Notes: generated by a model from the sequence alone, not told the origin. Shown: positions 6,962 to 16,346, numbered from the stretch's first letter. The stretch is DNA of 32,013 bases from Mucilaginibacter sp. (GCA_028288285.1 JAQBNZ010000198.1:1-32013), one strand, 5' to 3'. Numbers and translations: made by a program.

Positions 6962-7576
6962 ATGTATACGCCCAAATTTAACCAGATGATTGACAAGCAG
7001 GAAGCCGTGGACTTTATGCAAAAGTATAGCTTTGCTACAATTATTACGGTTGAAAACGGAATACCCTCGGCTACGCACCTGCCTTTTATTATTGAGCAGC
7101 GCGGTGATACGATTGTTTTGATATCGCACTTTGCCAAAGCCAACCAGCAGTCTGCAGATGTTTTTGGTTGTACCACTTTGGTGATCTTTACCGAACCACA
7201 TGCATATATATCTCCCACCCATTACGAAAAAGAACTAAACGTACCCACCTGGAATTATCTGGCCGTACATGCTTATGGCAAAGCCACTTTAATAGATGAC
7301 AAAGCACAGGTTGCCCAGATACTCGAAAAAATGATAGGCTTTTATGAGGCGGAATACATGCAACAATGGAACAACCTGCCCGATGATTATAAATCAAAAA
7401 TGATGAATGGCATTGTTGCCTTTGAAATTGTGGTGGATGACCTGCAGGGTAAAAGCAAGCTGAGCCAAAACAGAACCGAACAGGAAAGAGAGAATATCAT
7501 CAGTTCCTTCGCAAAATCTGCCGACAAGAACGAGCAGGAAATAGCAGATTATATGGCTAAGTTAATTAAGCGCTAG
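6962..7576 (+). CDS. PaiB-like FMN-binding protein
   Basis: This 204-residue protein belongs to the family annotated as FMN-binding negative transcriptional regulators (PaiB of Bacillus subtilis), a split-barrel flavin-binding fold. Family segments are SATHLPF, SHFAKANQQ, HAYISPTHY, VPTWNYLAVHAYG and the C-terminal KLSQNR. I chose ATG 6962 because an in-frame start further upstream would overlap argF' by over 60 bp and add residues not typical of the family. The start is 1 bp after the argF' stop, so it is almost surely co-transcribed with the arginine genes. Its 3' end overlaps the convergent antiporter gene by 11 bp. Its role here is not known; no DNA-binding helix-turn-helix is obvious. 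Confidence 0.85.
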   Translation: MYTPKFNQMIDKQEAVDFMQKYSFATIITVENGIPSATHLPFIIEQRGDTIVLISHFAKANQQSADVFGCTTLVIFTEPHAYISPTHYEKELNVPTWNYLAVHAYGKATLIDDKAQVAQILEKMIGFYEAEYMQQWNNLPDDYKSKMMNGIVAFEIVVDDLQGKSKLSQNRTEQERENIISSFAKSADKNEQEIADYMAKLIKR

Positions 7577-8813
7577 CTTTTTTGAAAGAAGCGTTAATCA
7601 TCCTGTTTAATGTTAGTCCTTGTATAATAATAGAAAATATCACTATAAAATAACTTCCTGATAGTATAAAATGCCTGTATGGCGATGCGGGTAAAGATAG
7701 TGCCAATGCTATAGTTATTCCGCCCCTTACTCCTGCCCAGGTCAGGATATTTATATTTGCATAACTAACATTTAAAGAGCGCCTTAAAAAGATTAAAGGC
7801 AACATAATACTTAACCATCTCGCTATTAATATAACACAAATACCGATACCCCCGGTTATCCAATAGTTTTTGATATAGGGTAAATTTACCATTTGCAAGC
7901 CTATCATTACAAACAAAACTGTGTTCAGCATTTCATCAATCAAAGTCCAGAATTTTTCGAGTGCTTCATGTGAGTGATCTTTAGTATCTGCGTTTATTGA
8001 TCTGCCGCCTGCAAGTAAGCCTGCTGTTACTACAGATAAGGGAATAGATAAATGAAAAAATGTTGCCATTACAGAATTGAACATTACCAAACCCAATGAT
8101 ACCAGTACAATTGTTTGAAAATCGTCAATAGATTTCATTAACCTAAAAGCTATATAGCCTGAAATTGCACCCATTCCTATACCTCCAAATACCTCTTGAA
8201 TAAACATTATAGCGGCCTTGCTAAAGTCTATATCGTTAACGCCCGATTGCGTGATCTCTAACAACGTAATGAATAAAACCAGCCCAATACCATCGTTGAA
8301 AAGCGATTCGCCGGAGATAATGGTTTCTAAATTTGTTGGCAGATTTGACCTTTTGATAATGGCCCCTACTGCAACCGGATCTGTTGGGGATACCAGCGCA
8401 CCAAACATCAGGCAATATATGTATGGAATTTTTATATCAATAAAGCCGGTAACAAAATATAGAATTGTACCAAAAATAGCGGTTGATAATATTACTCCTA
8501 AAGTGCTTAATATAAGCACCGGGTGCATTTCCTTCTTTAGTTTACGGATATTTAAATTAAAGGCACTTGCAAACAGCAGGAACCCCAGCATAATGTTCAA
8601 CACCGTGGTTGAAAAATTAATGTTTTTAGCTAAGATGGTTAGGTATTTAGCTATACCAGGATTAAGATTATCAATTGCAATGGTTATTATTGAGCCAACA
8701 ATAGCCAACGACATTATACCAATTGTTCCCGGCAACTTTAAAAAGCGTGCGTTTATATATGAATAAATAGCACTAACAATTATGAGAAGCGCAATTATCA
8801 GGAACAGGTGCAT
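7566..8813 (-). CDS. Cation:proton antiporter (CPA1/NhaP-type)
   Basis: A 415-residue integral membrane protein with roughly 12 hydrophobic segments. Signature motifs of CPA1 exchangers are SPTDPVAVG (Asp145) and GESLFNDG (Asn173-Asp174), the ion-binding pair in this family, plus a late WAGVRGGITIALALSLP segment with the conserved Arg. It would exchange Na+ or K+ for H+ across the inner membrane; the cation cannot be told from sequence. It lies 50 bp downstream of the NADH dehydrogenase gene on the same strand, so the two are likely co-transcribed. The C terminus is short, without a cytoplasmic regulatory domain. The stop overlaps the convergent PaiB-like gene. Confidence 0.9.
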   Translation of the reverse strand: MHLFLIIALLIIVSAIYSYINARFLKLPGTIGIMSLAIVGSIITIAIDNLNPGIAKYLTILAKNINFSTTVLNIMLGFLLFASAFNLNIRKLKKEMHPVLILSTLGVILSTAIFGTILYFVTGFIDIKIPYIYCLMFGALVSPTDPVAVGAIIKRSNLPTNLETIISGESLFNDGIGLVLFITLLEITQSGVNDIDFSKAAIMFIQEVFGGIGMGAISGYIAFRLMKSIDDFQTIVLVSLGLVMFNSVMATFFHLSIPLSVVTAGLLAGGRSINADTKDHSHEALEKFWTLIDEMLNTVLFVMIGLQMVNLPYIKNYWITGGIGICVILIARWLSIMLPLIFLRRSLNVSYANINILTWAGVRGGITIALALSLPASPYRHFILSGSYFIVIFSIIIQGLTLNRMINASFKKASA

Positions 8814-8863
8814 ATATGGTGCATAATAGAGGTTTATGGATCAGTAATGTCAAGCTACTATGG

Positions 8864-10162
8864 TTACCTTGCAACGGGGTCTGTCATCATGGTTTTGGTA
8901 TTAAAATGATGCACAATTAACCGGTTATCACTATTACGTGTAAAGTACCCAATTGCCCAGTTAAAAAACACTATAGCCTTATTGCTAAAACCAGCAAGCG
9001 ACATTAAGTGCACAAACATCCACAACAACCATGCAAAAAATCCCTGGAAGTGTAAACGCCTCAAATCGGCAACCGCCTTATTACGGCCTATAGTAGCCAT
9101 AGTCCCAAGGTCTGTATATACAAACGGAGTAGTAGGCTCGCCATTTATAATACTAATGAGGTTTTTAGCCAACTGTTTACCCTGCTGCAAAGCTACCTGC
9201 GCCACTCCAGGGAAACCAGCAGGATTTGCATCAGTTGTTACAGCCGCTACATCACCAATTGCAAACACATTCTTACAGCCTTTTACGCGGTTAATCTCGT
9301 CGGTTTGTATGCGTGAACCTTTGGCCACTATCTCAGGAGGTATTCCGTTAGGTATTTCTCCCCTAACACCGGCGGCCCAAAATACATTACGGGTTTTGAT
9401 TGCTGTGCCGTCATCTATTTTAAGCATATTGCCATCATAACTTTCAACGTGTACACTGTTAAAGATGGTCACATCCATTTCAGATAAAAACTGTTTTGCT
9501 TTTACTGATGCCTGTGGCGACATAGCTGCTAACAATTCGGGTTTACCCTCAACTAAATACACCTTCATATCCGAATTGCACAAGCCTGGATAATCTTTAC
9601 ATAAAATGTAGTCTCTCAATTCAGATAAAGCACCTGAAAGCTCAACACCTGTAGGTCCGCCACCAACTACTACAAAGGTTAATAAAGCATCCCGCTCTGC
9701 TCTATCGGTAGTTACTAAGGCTTTTTCTAAATTTTGCAACATCAGACTTCTAATGTTTTGCGCTTCGGCAATGTTTTTCATGGGCATTGTAAAATGCTCT
9801 AACTCTTTATTGCCAAAAAAATTTGTGTTGGCGCCGGTTGCAATAACCAGATAATCGTATTCAAATTCGCCTGCATCAGCAATTACAGTATTGTTATCAA
9901 AATCTATTCTTTGTACCACCGCCATATGGAAGGTAAAATTCTTTTGGTGGGTAAATATGCGCCTGATTGGAAAACCAATAGAATCGCCTTCGAGTACACC
10001 AGTTGCTACCTGGTAAAGCAATGGCTGAAATGTATGGTAGTTATGCTTATCAAGTAATAAAATTTCAACCGGTTTATTCTTTAATTTCTTTGCCAGTTGA
10101 ATACCACCAAAACCACCGCCTATAATAATTATGCGGGGAAATCCATCTTGTTTTTTATCCAT
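8864..10162 (-). CDS. ndh: Type II NADH:quinone oxidoreductase
   Basis: A 432-residue flavoprotein that would pass electrons from NADH to quinone without pumping protons. The FAD motif GGGFGG is at residues 15-20, the NADH motif GGGPTGVELSGAL at 167-179, and FAIGD at about 300-304. The C-terminal third has hydrophobic/amphipathic segments (FFAWLLWMFVHLMSLAGF) expected to anchor it at the membrane. I chose ATG 10162; a longer frame begins at TTG 10192, but ATG 10162 gives the usual distance to the FAD motif. The antiporter follows after 50 bp. A related ferredoxin reductase is less likely given the membrane-anchoring tail. Confidence 0.9.
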   Translation of the reverse strand: MDKKQDGFPRIIIIGGGFGGIQLAKKLKNKPVEILLLDKHNYHTFQPLLYQVATGVLEGDSIGFPIRRIFTHQKNFTFHMAVVQRIDFDNNTVIADAGEFEYDYLVIATGANTNFFGNKELEHFTMPMKNIAEAQNIRSLMLQNLEKALVTTDRAERDALLTFVVVGGGPTGVELSGALSELRDYILCKDYPGLCNSDMKVYLVEGKPELLAAMSPQASVKAKQFLSEMDVTIFNSVHVESYDGNMLKIDDGTAIKTRNVFWAAGVRGEIPNGIPPEIVAKGSRIQTDEINRVKGCKNVFAIGDVAAVTTDANPAGFPGVAQVALQQGKQLAKNLISIINGEPTTPFVYTDLGTMATIGRNKAVADLRRLHFQGFFAWLLWMFVHLMSLAGFSNKAIVFFNWAIGYFTRNSDNRLIVHHFNTKTMMTDPVAR

Positions 10163-10281
10163 ATTATAGTATAGCCTGCTGCAATGTAACAAATTAAACA
10201 GCAGGCATGTGTTTAGTTCTTAACGGGATAAATAAATATGTGTTTTAGCAGACAATAATTTTATGGAAATGATGTAGATTG

Positions 10282-10442
10282 TTAACCACAGAGAACACAA
10301 AGAGAAAAGCACAAGGTACACAGAGATTGAAAAATAATTATTACTAATTATAACATTGTATTCTTTGTGGGAAGTATTACAATAATAAGTCTTAGTGCCC
10401 TCTGTGGTATTATAAATAAATCTCCATGTACTTTGTGGTTAA
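10282..10442. repeat. Imperfect inverted repeat of the CCACAGAG..CACAAAG type
   Basis: In the 332-bp gap between the divergent ndh and argB genes, TTAACCACAGAGAACACAAA at 10282-10301 is mirrored by ACTTTGTGGTTAA near 10430-10442. Further pieces of the same motif are ACAAGGTACACAGAG (about 10311-10325), TTCTTTGTGGG (about 10361-10371) and GTGCCCTCTGTGGT (about 10396-10409). A degenerate copy, CACCACAGGGCACAAAGG, is at about 12544-12561 beside the tandem array. This looks like a dispersed non-coding repeat; no ORF is present. The promoter for argB-proC must lie in or after it, but I cannot place it. Confidence 0.6.
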
Positions 10443-10494
10443 TTTAAAATCTATAACCAAAAAATAACTATAATTGCCATCGAACTTATATATA

Positions 10495-11292
10495 ATGCGT
10501 ATGCAATCCCTGCACATCATAAAAATAGGCGGAAACGTAATTGATAACTCAGAGAACCTGCACCGTTTCCTGAAAGATTTTACCTCGCTTAACGGTTATA
10601 AGATATTGGTACATGGCGGCGGTAAAGTGGCTACTCAAATATCAGAAACAATGGGTATTGAGACCAAACTGGTTGATGGCCGCCGTATTACTGATATTGA
10701 TACCCTGCGCATTGTAACTATGGTTTATGGCGGATTGATAAACAAGAATATTGTGGCCCAGTTGCAGCGCTATGGCAATAACGCTATTGGCTTAACCGGT
10801 GCGGACGGTGATTTTATCCGTGCTAAAAAGCGACCGGTAAAAACTATTGATTACGGTTTTGCCGGAGATATTTTTGAAGGATCAATAAACCCCGAGAATA
10901 TTGGCAAATTGCTTGACGGTGGCTTTACCCCTGTTTTTTGTGCCTTAACTCATGATGGTGAAGGTCAGTTATTAAATACCAATGCCGATACCATAGCATC
11001 GGCCCTGGCGGTAGCGTTATCAAAGCTATATGAAACCACCTTGGTTTACTGCTTTGAAAAGAAAGGCGTATTGCAGGATATTAATGACGAAGATTCACTG
11101 ATAAGAGATATTGACCCCGCTCGTTACGAAAAATTAAAGACCGAGCAAATCATTCACAGCGGAATGCTTCCTAAAATGGATAATGCATTTACAGCTATAT
11201 CATGCGGGGTTAAAGCAGTTATTATTGGCCATTCTGATGATTTGGGTCAGTTGAAAAACAAACAGGGTTTTGGTACGCGTTTAAGTAAATAA
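10495..11292 (+). CDS. argB: Acetylglutamate kinase (or N-succinylglutamate kinase)
   Basis: The enzyme phosphorylates N-acylglutamate with ATP, the second step of arginine synthesis. From ATG 10495 it has 265 residues. Visible motifs are the N-terminal KIGGN (Lys10), HGGGK (40-44), GLTGADGD, LNTNADTIASALA and SGMLPKM near the C terminus. The frame extends to a TTG at 10474, but ATG 10495 or 10501 places the first Lys motif correctly. It is 3.5 kb from argF', cut off from the main operon by the opposite-strand antiporter/ndh pair, and is followed after 4 bp by proC. No regulatory hairpin or Arg-rich leader is seen before it. It lacks an N-terminal extension like that of arginine-inhibited kinases. 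Confidence 0.94.
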   Translation: MRMQSLHIIKIGGNVIDNSENLHRFLKDFTSLNGYKILVHGGGKVATQISETMGIETKLVDGRRITDIDTLRIVTMVYGGLINKNIVAQLQRYGNNAIGLTGADGDFIRAKKRPVKTIDYGFAGDIFEGSINPENIGKLLDGGFTPVFCALTHDGEGQLLNTNADTIASALAVALSKLYETTLVYCFEKKGVLQDINDEDSLIRDIDPARYEKLKTEQIIHSGMLPKMDNAFTAISCGVKAVIIGHSDDLGQLKNKQGFGTRLSK

Positions 11293-11296
11293 CAAC

Positions 11297-12112
11297 ATGG
11301 AAACACAACAGCATATAGCCATTTTAGGCAGCGGCAATATTGGTTTAGCTTTGGCTAAAGGATTAGTAAAAGCAGGTATTTTTAAACCGCAACAAATTAC
11401 ACTCACTCGTCGTAATATTACTGCTTTGGCTGAACTGGAAGCCGAAGGTTATAACGTAACCAGCGATAATGCCTTGGCTGTAACCAAAGCTGACATTGTT
11501 GTTTTGGCCATACTGCCACAGCAACTAAACAAACTGCTTGACGAAATTCAACCCGCTGCCAATAAAACAAAACACCTTTTAATATCGGTAGTATCGGGTG
11601 TAAGTTGTGAGGATATCCGTAATCAACTGGACCTGGACGTGCAGGTAATTCGTGCCATGCCTAATACTGCTATCGCTATTGGCCAAAGTATGACTTGTAT
11701 AGCAACAGATAATGCCTCTACAGAGAACATTAGCCTTGTTAAATCATTGTTTGATACTGTGGGTGTAAGCATCCAGATAAACGAAGAATTAATGACATCG
11801 GCCACTGCGCTTTGTGCTTGCGGCATAGCTTTCTTCTTAAGGTCTATCCGTGCGGCATCACAAGGTGGCACCGAGATAGGCTTTCATGCTCATGATGCGT
11901 TAAAAATGGCCGCCCAAACGGCTAAGGGCGCTGCCGATCTTTTACTCCAGCTATCCTCCCATCCCGAGCAGGAAATTGATAAGGTTACATCTCCTAAAGG
12001 CTGTACCATAGCCGGACTAAATGAGATGGAGCACAACGGCTTCAGTTCCGCTATGATAAAAGGTATAAAAATGTCTGCCGAAAAAGCAGGTGTATTGTAT
12101 AAGAGCGAATAA
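11297..12112 (+). CDS. proC: Pyrroline-5-carboxylate reductase
   Basis: The enzyme reduces pyrroline-5-carboxylate to proline with NAD(P)H. It has 271 residues, with the Rossmann motif GSGNIGLALAKG from residue 11, VIRAMPNTA at about 119-127, and the C-terminal SPKGCTIAGLNEME segment that is diagnostic for ProC. ATG 11297 is 4 bp after the argB stop, so the two form one transcription unit. The coupling links proline and arginine synthesis, which share glutamate and, through ornithine, pyrroline-5-carboxylate. Downstream lies a 585-bp gap with the tandem hairpin array. Confidence 0.94.
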   Translation: METQQHIAILGSGNIGLALAKGLVKAGIFKPQQITLTRRNITALAELEAEGYNVTSDNALAVTKADIVVLAILPQQLNKLLDEIQPAANKTKHLLISVVSGVSCEDIRNQLDLDVQVIRAMPNTAIAIGQSMTCIATDNASTENISLVKSLFDTVGVSIQINEELMTSATALCACGIAFFLRSIRAASQGGTEIGFHAHDALKMAAQTAKGAADLLLQLSSHPEQEIDKVTSPKGCTIAGLNEMEHNGFSSAMIKGIKMSAEKAGVLYKSE

Positions 12113-12191
12113 TTACTGAGAAATTAAAGCAATTAGTTCAACTTCAATCTTGGTTTGTTAAGGTTAGTCAACCTAATTCAGGGCAAGTCAG

Positions 12192-12540
12192 TAACCTACC
12201 CCGTTGTTTGTGTCCTCACAAACAATTGCATTCAGGTGTTTAAAAATTTCGGTGGGGACACCGAAATGAGTAGTTGGACGGTGATATATAATCTATCCAG
12301 CCGTTTGTGTACTCACAAACAGTTGCCTTTAAGTATTTAAAAATTTCGGTGGGGACACCGAAATGAGTAGTTGGACTGTGATATATAACCTACCCCGCTG
12401 TTTGTGTCCTCACAAACAGTTGCCTTCAGGTGTTTAAAAATTTCGGTGGGAACACCGAAATGAGTAGTTGGACGGTGATATATAACCTACCCCGCTGTTT
12501 GCGTCCTCACAAACAGTTGCCTTTAGCATGTGCTTAAAGA
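12192..12540. repeat. 97-bp tandem repeat array, 3.6 copies, two hairpins per unit
   Basis: Units start at 12192, 12289, 12386 and 12483, an exact 97-bp period; the fourth is partial. Each unit has hairpin 1 (9-bp stem CTGTTTGTG/CACAAACAG, loop TCCT; 12204-12225, 12301-12322, 12398-12419, 12495-12516) and hairpin 2 (9-bp stem ATTTCGGTG/CACCGAAAT; 12246-12267, 12343-12364, 12440-12461). In unit 1 the outer pair of hairpin 1 is T-A instead of C-G, with both sides changed. Hairpin 2 loops are GGGA, GGGA and GGAA, all GNRA. The period is not a multiple of 3, so it does not encode protein. The rest of the 12113-12697 gap holds the start region of the peptidase, with a weak ECF-type promoter candidate (TGTAAC 12623-12628, GTCATC 12643-12648). 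Confidence 0.9.
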
Positions 12541-12697
12541 TTTCACCACAGGGCACAAAGGGAGATTGACACCAAATTTTCTTCTTACCAGATTTATTTT
12601 TTTTATTATGAAGACAGCCTCTTGTAACTTTTTCATATCAAAGTCATCCTCCAAGTTATTTTTTAAGATATTTAAGAGTTAATCAGACTTTTTAAAT

Positions 12698-15505
12698 ATG
12701 AAGAAACTATTACTACCTGTATTTTTATTTGTCGCTTTTATTGCCTCTGCACAAAAAGTGTCCAAGAAACCGCTTGACCATACCGTTTATGATGGATGGC
12801 AAAATATTGCCAATGAACGTATCAGTAATGATGGTAAATATGTATTGTATGTAATAAAACCACAGGAGGGCGATGCCAATCTGGTAATTACTGATAGTAA
12901 AAATAGCAGTAAGTTAAATATTCCGCGTGCAGATACTGTACGTATCACTGCTGACTCAAAATACGCGGCGTTTCTGATAAGGCCTTTCTTTAAGGATACC
13001 CGCCTGGCCAGGATCAAAAAGAAAAAACCTGCCGAGTTTCCAAAAGATACGCTGGGCATAATAGCTTTAGGCAAAAACCAGGTAGAAAAGATTCCGGCTA
13101 TAAGATCATTTAAAATTGCCGATAAAGCATCAGTAATTGCTTATTTAATGCCTGCTGATTCATTGAAGAAACCTGCATCATCAGACACTTCGAAAAAAGC
13201 AATTGCCACAACAATAGCCCCGCCAATTCGTGACGGTGCCGAGCTTACTGTTAAAGAATTAATTAGCGGTAAAACCCGCACTTTTAAATATGTTACAGAG
13301 TATCAGTTAAGTAAAAATGGCAAACTACTGGCCTTTTCTGTTACAGCTCCCAAAAAATCAAAAGATGTAAAATCGGGGCTATTTGTTTATGATGTTGAGA
13401 AAGATACTTTAAAAGCAGTAAGCATGGGCCGTGGTAATTACCGCAATATCACTTTTGATGATGCTGCCAAACAATTGGCTTTTACAGCCGAAAAGAACCC
13501 CGAGAAAGCGCAGGTAAAACCGTTTAAATTATACTATTACCAAATTGGTAAAGATAGTGCCGAAGTTATAGCTGCACCAAAATCGGCAGGTATGCCGGCT
13601 AAGTGGGCTGTTAGCGGTGATGGTCGTGTATATTTTAGCAAGAGCGGCAGCAACCTTTTCTTTGGCACCGCCCCTATCCCCAAGCCTGCTGATACTACCA
13701 TTGTTGATTTTGAAGTGGCCCGGTTGGATATATGGAACTATAAAGACGATTACCTGCAGCCACAACAGTTAAAAAGCCTGCAACGCGAGCTTAAACGTAA
13801 TTATCTTGCTGTAATACACCCTGCCGAGGCTGACAAAAAGATGGTACAATTAGCTGATATAAATATTCAGAACGTGCTAATATCTGATAATAATAATGCA
13901 GAATACGCCCTGGGCCTTACTGATACCGGTGCCCGTGTACAATCACAATGGGAAGGTGGCAGTAACCAGGAAGCTTACCTGATAAACGTTAAAACCGGGG
14001 AGCGTAAACTAATAAACAGTCGGTTAAAGGGTCGCTACAGCATTTCGCCGGGTGGTAACTACGTGCTTTGGTTTGATTCAAAAGATCAAAACTGGCATAG
14101 CTATGCAATTGCCACAGACAAAAAAGTAAACTTAACCGCATCTACCAATGTTAAATGGGGCGATGAAGATAACGATGTGCCGGATGACCCATCAGCTTAC
14201 GGCGTTGCAGATTGGGAACAAGGTGATAAAAACGTGCTGATATATGACCGCTATGATATCTGGAGCATTGACCCTGCAACAGGCGCTGCCACAAACTTTA
14301 CCAATGGTATAGGCCGCAAAAACAAACTGGAGTTTAGGTATAACAGTACAGATCCGGATGAGAAATTCATCCCCAATAAAAAAGTACTTTGGATGATTGT
14401 CCAGAATGATGATAACAAGCAATGGGGATATTATAAGAAACAAATAGGCACAGTAACCGTACCGGTAAAAGTTGTAATGGCACCAAACGGTTTCAGCGGT
14501 TTACAAAAAGCCAAAAATGCCAATAACTTTATCTACACCAAATACAGCTACACACAATCACCAGATCTGTATGTATCAACAGACCTGAAAAAAGAAACTA
14601 AGCTAAGCGCTATAAACCCGCAGCAGGCCGAGTACAACTGGGGTACTGCTGAACTGGTACAATGGACAACCCCAAAAGGTTATCATTCAAAAGGTATCTT
14701 ATACAAACCGGAGAATTTTGATCCGACAAAAAAATATCCTTTAATAGCTTATTTTTATGAAAAATTAAGTGAGGGTTTGTATTCTTATGTACCACCGGCA
14801 CCTACTCCGTCAAGATTACCTATTTCATGGTTTGTAAGTAACGGTTATTTGGTTTTTGCACCAGATATTAGCTACGAAGCCGGTCACCCGGGAGCATCAG
14901 CAGTTGAGTTTGTTAACTCGGGCGTTGAGGCTTTAAAGAAAAATGCCTGGGTTGATGCCGCGCATATTGGCATACAGGGCCAAAGCTGGGGCGGTTACCA
15001 GGTTGCTTATTTAATTACCCAAACCAATATGTATGCCGCGGCATGGGCAGGTGCACCTGTTGCCAACATGACCTCGGCTTACGGTGGTATCCGCTGGGAA
15101 AGTGGCGTTAATAGGCAGTTCCAGTATGAAAAAACACAAAGCCGTATTGGAGCTACCCTGTGGGATAAACCGCAATTGTATATTGATAATTCGCCGCTGT
15201 TTATGCTACCAAAAGTTAAAACCCCGGTGGTTATTATGTCTAACGATGCGGATGGAGCTGTGCCATGGTACCAGGGTATTGAAATGTTTACTGCACTGCG
15301 CAGGTTAAATAAACCTGTATGGCTACTGCAATATAATGATGAGGCCCATAACCTGGTAAAACGTCAGAACCGTAAAGACATATCTATCCGTGAAGCACAG
15401 TTCTTTGACCATTTCCTGAAAGGGGCCCCTATGCCGGTTTGGCTGGCCAAAGGTGTACCTGCTGTTGATAAAGGAAAAGACTGGGGATTTGATTTGGTGA
15501 AATAG
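12698..15505 (+). CDS. Secreted S9-family prolyl oligopeptidase-type serine peptidase
   Basis: A 935-residue exported protein with a signal peptide ending near residue 18 (FIASAQ). An N-terminal beta-propeller-like region (about 30-650) precedes an alpha/beta hydrolase domain (about 660-920). The catalytic triad can be placed: Ser763 in GQSWGGY, Asp852 in NDADGAVPW, and His884 in NDEAHNL. S9 enzymes cut short peptides, often after proline, or remove N-terminal dipeptides; the propeller limits access to small substrates. With its export signal it probably works in the periplasm or outside on peptide nutrients. It stands alone; the tandem hairpin array lies 160 bp upstream. The precise specificity (DPP4-like or acylaminoacyl peptidase-like) is not determined. 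Confidence 0.92.
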   Translation: MKKLLLPVFLFVAFIASAQKVSKKPLDHTVYDGWQNIANERISNDGKYVLYVIKPQEGDANLVITDSKNSSKLNIPRADTVRITADSKYAAFLIRPFFKDTRLARIKKKKPAEFPKDTLGIIALGKNQVEKIPAIRSFKIADKASVIAYLMPADSLKKPASSDTSKKAIATTIAPPIRDGAELTVKELISGKTRTFKYVTEYQLSKNGKLLAFSVTAPKKSKDVKSGLFVYDVEKDTLKAVSMGRGNYRNITFDDAAKQLAFTAEKNPEKAQVKPFKLYYYQIGKDSAEVIAAPKSAGMPAKWAVSGDGRVYFSKSGSNLFFGTAPIPKPADTTIVDFEVARLDIWNYKDDYLQPQQLKSLQRELKRNYLAVIHPAEADKKMVQLADINIQNVLISDNNNAEYALGLTDTGARVQSQWEGGSNQEAYLINVKTGERKLINSRLKGRYSISPGGNYVLWFDSKDQNWHSYAIATDKKVNLTASTNVKWGDEDNDVPDDPSAYGVADWEQGDKNVLIYDRYDIWSIDPATGAATNFTNGIGRKNKLEFRYNSTDPDEKFIPNKKVLWMIVQNDDNKQWGYYKKQIGTVTVPVKVVMAPNGFSGLQKAKNANNFIYTKYSYTQSPDLYVSTDLKKETKLSAINPQQAEYNWGTAELVQWTTPKGYHSKGILYKPENFDPTKKYPLIAYFYEKLSEGLYSYVPPAPTPSRLPISWFVSNGYLVFAPDISYEAGHPGASAVEFVNSGVEALKKNAWVDAAHIGIQGQSWGGYQVAYLITQTNMYAAAWAGAPVANMTSAYGGIRWESGVNRQFQYEKTQSRIGATLWDKPQLYIDNSPLFMLPKVKTPVVIMSNDADGAVPWYQGIEMFTALRRLNKPVWLLQYNDEAHNLVKRQNRKDISIREAQFFDHFLKGAPMPVWLAKGVPAVDKGKDWGFDLVK

Positions 15506-15540
15506 TAGAAGTATAATAAAATAGTAGAAGTATAAAAAAT

Positions 15541-15638
15541 ATGTCATTGCGAGCGATAGCGCGGCAATCTCGTAGCCAGTGCATGATCGCCTTGCATACT
15601 ACAAGATTGCCGCGTCGTTTCACTCCTCGCAATGACAT
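15541..15638. repeat. 98-bp imperfect palindromic repeat (ATGTCATTGCGAG type)
   Basis: The ends are exact inverted copies, ATGTCATTGCGAG at 15541-15553 and CTCGCAATGACAT at 15626-15638. Internal parts pair as well: GCGCGGCAATCT (15560-15571) with AGATTGCCGCG (15604-15614). The element fills the 151-bp gap between the convergent peptidase and gpmA genes. I recognise the GTCATTGCGAGGAGTGAAACGACGCGGCAATC-like motif as a type of dispersed genomic palindrome. It would form a long hairpin in either transcript and may act as a terminator, although the flanking T-run is weak. Confidence 0.75.
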
Positions 15639-15656
15639 ATTATTTATAGCAACCTA

Positions 15657-16346
15657 TTATTCCAAGTAATAATGCTTTATTTTATCCAGCCGGTCGTCAA
15701 GTTCATATACCCATGGTGTTGCTGTAGGGATATCCAGTTTTGCAACATCCTCGTCACTTAGGTTATCTATATATTGTATTAAAGCTCTCAAACTGTTTCC
15801 ATGTGCGCATATGATCACTTTTTTGCCGTCCCTAATAGCAGGCACTATACTTTCATGCCAAAAGGGAAGCGCCCTCGTCATTGTTTCACTCAGGTTTTCG
15901 GTAAGAGGTAATTCACGGTAAGTAAGATCATTATAGCGCAGGTAGTGGCCGGGGAAACGTTTGTCTTGCTCAGTTATAGCTGGCGGGTGTTCATGCGGGT
16001 CGCGCCTCCATTTATGTACTTGCTCCTCGCCATATTTTTCAATAGTTTCAGCTTTGTTTAAACCTTGCAGTGCACCATAAAAACGTTCATTTAACCGCCA
16101 TGACTTTTGCACCGGAATCCATAAATGATCCAGCTCTTCCAAAACAAAGTGCATGGTTTTGATGGCCCGCTTTAACACAGATGTAAAACCGGTATCAAAC
16201 GTATAGCCATGTTTAGCAAGTAACTTCCCTGCCCGTTTGGCTTGTAATAATCCGTCTTCAGACAAATCAACATCTTCCCAGCCTGTAAAGCGGTTCTCTC
16301 TATTCCATGTACTCTCGCCATGGCGTATTAAAACAAGTTTCTGCAT
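15657..16346 (-). CDS. gpmA: 2,3-bisphosphoglycerate-dependent phosphoglycerate mutase
   Basis: The enzyme interconverts 3- and 2-phosphoglycerate in glycolysis and gluconeogenesis. It has 229 residues. The phosphohistidine motif is [10 protein letters not shown] with His9; Glu87 ([11 protein letters not shown]) and His182 ([10 protein letters not shown]) complete the active site. ATG 16346 gives the standard short N terminus. It is transcribed alone, divergently from the acetate transporter (103-bp shared upstream region), and ends just after the 98-bp palindromic repeat. Assignment to the cofactor-dependent type is clear from [10 protein letters not shown] and the length. Confidence 0.96.
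   Translation of the reverse strand: MQKLVLIRHGESTWNRENRFTGWEDVDLSEDGLLQAKRAGKLLAKHGYTFDTGFTSVLKRAIKTMHFVLEELDHLWIPVQKSWRLNERFYGALQGLNKAETIEKYGEEQVHKWRRDPHEHPPAITEQDKRFPGHYLRYNDLTYRELPLTENLSETMTRALPFWHESIVPAIRDGKKVIICAHGNSLRALIQYIDNLSDEDVAKLDIPTATPWVYELDDRLDKIKHYYLE

Noticed and set aside
8218-8766. 182-codon plus-strand ORF inside the antiporter gene
   Set aside because: Antisense shadow of a clear membrane protein gene with conserved CPA1 motifs.
12161-12174. Terminator for argB-proC (AGGTT/AACCT hairpin)
   Set aside because: Five-bp stem with no U-run; no convincing terminator was seen after proC.
12155-12340. 61-codon plus-strand ORF over the tandem repeat
   Set aside because: It crosses repeat units whose 97-bp period shifts the frame each time; no family resemblance and no sensible start context.
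12192-12540. CRISPR array
   Set aside because: The repeats are 97 bp and contiguous with no unique spacers; no cas genes are near.
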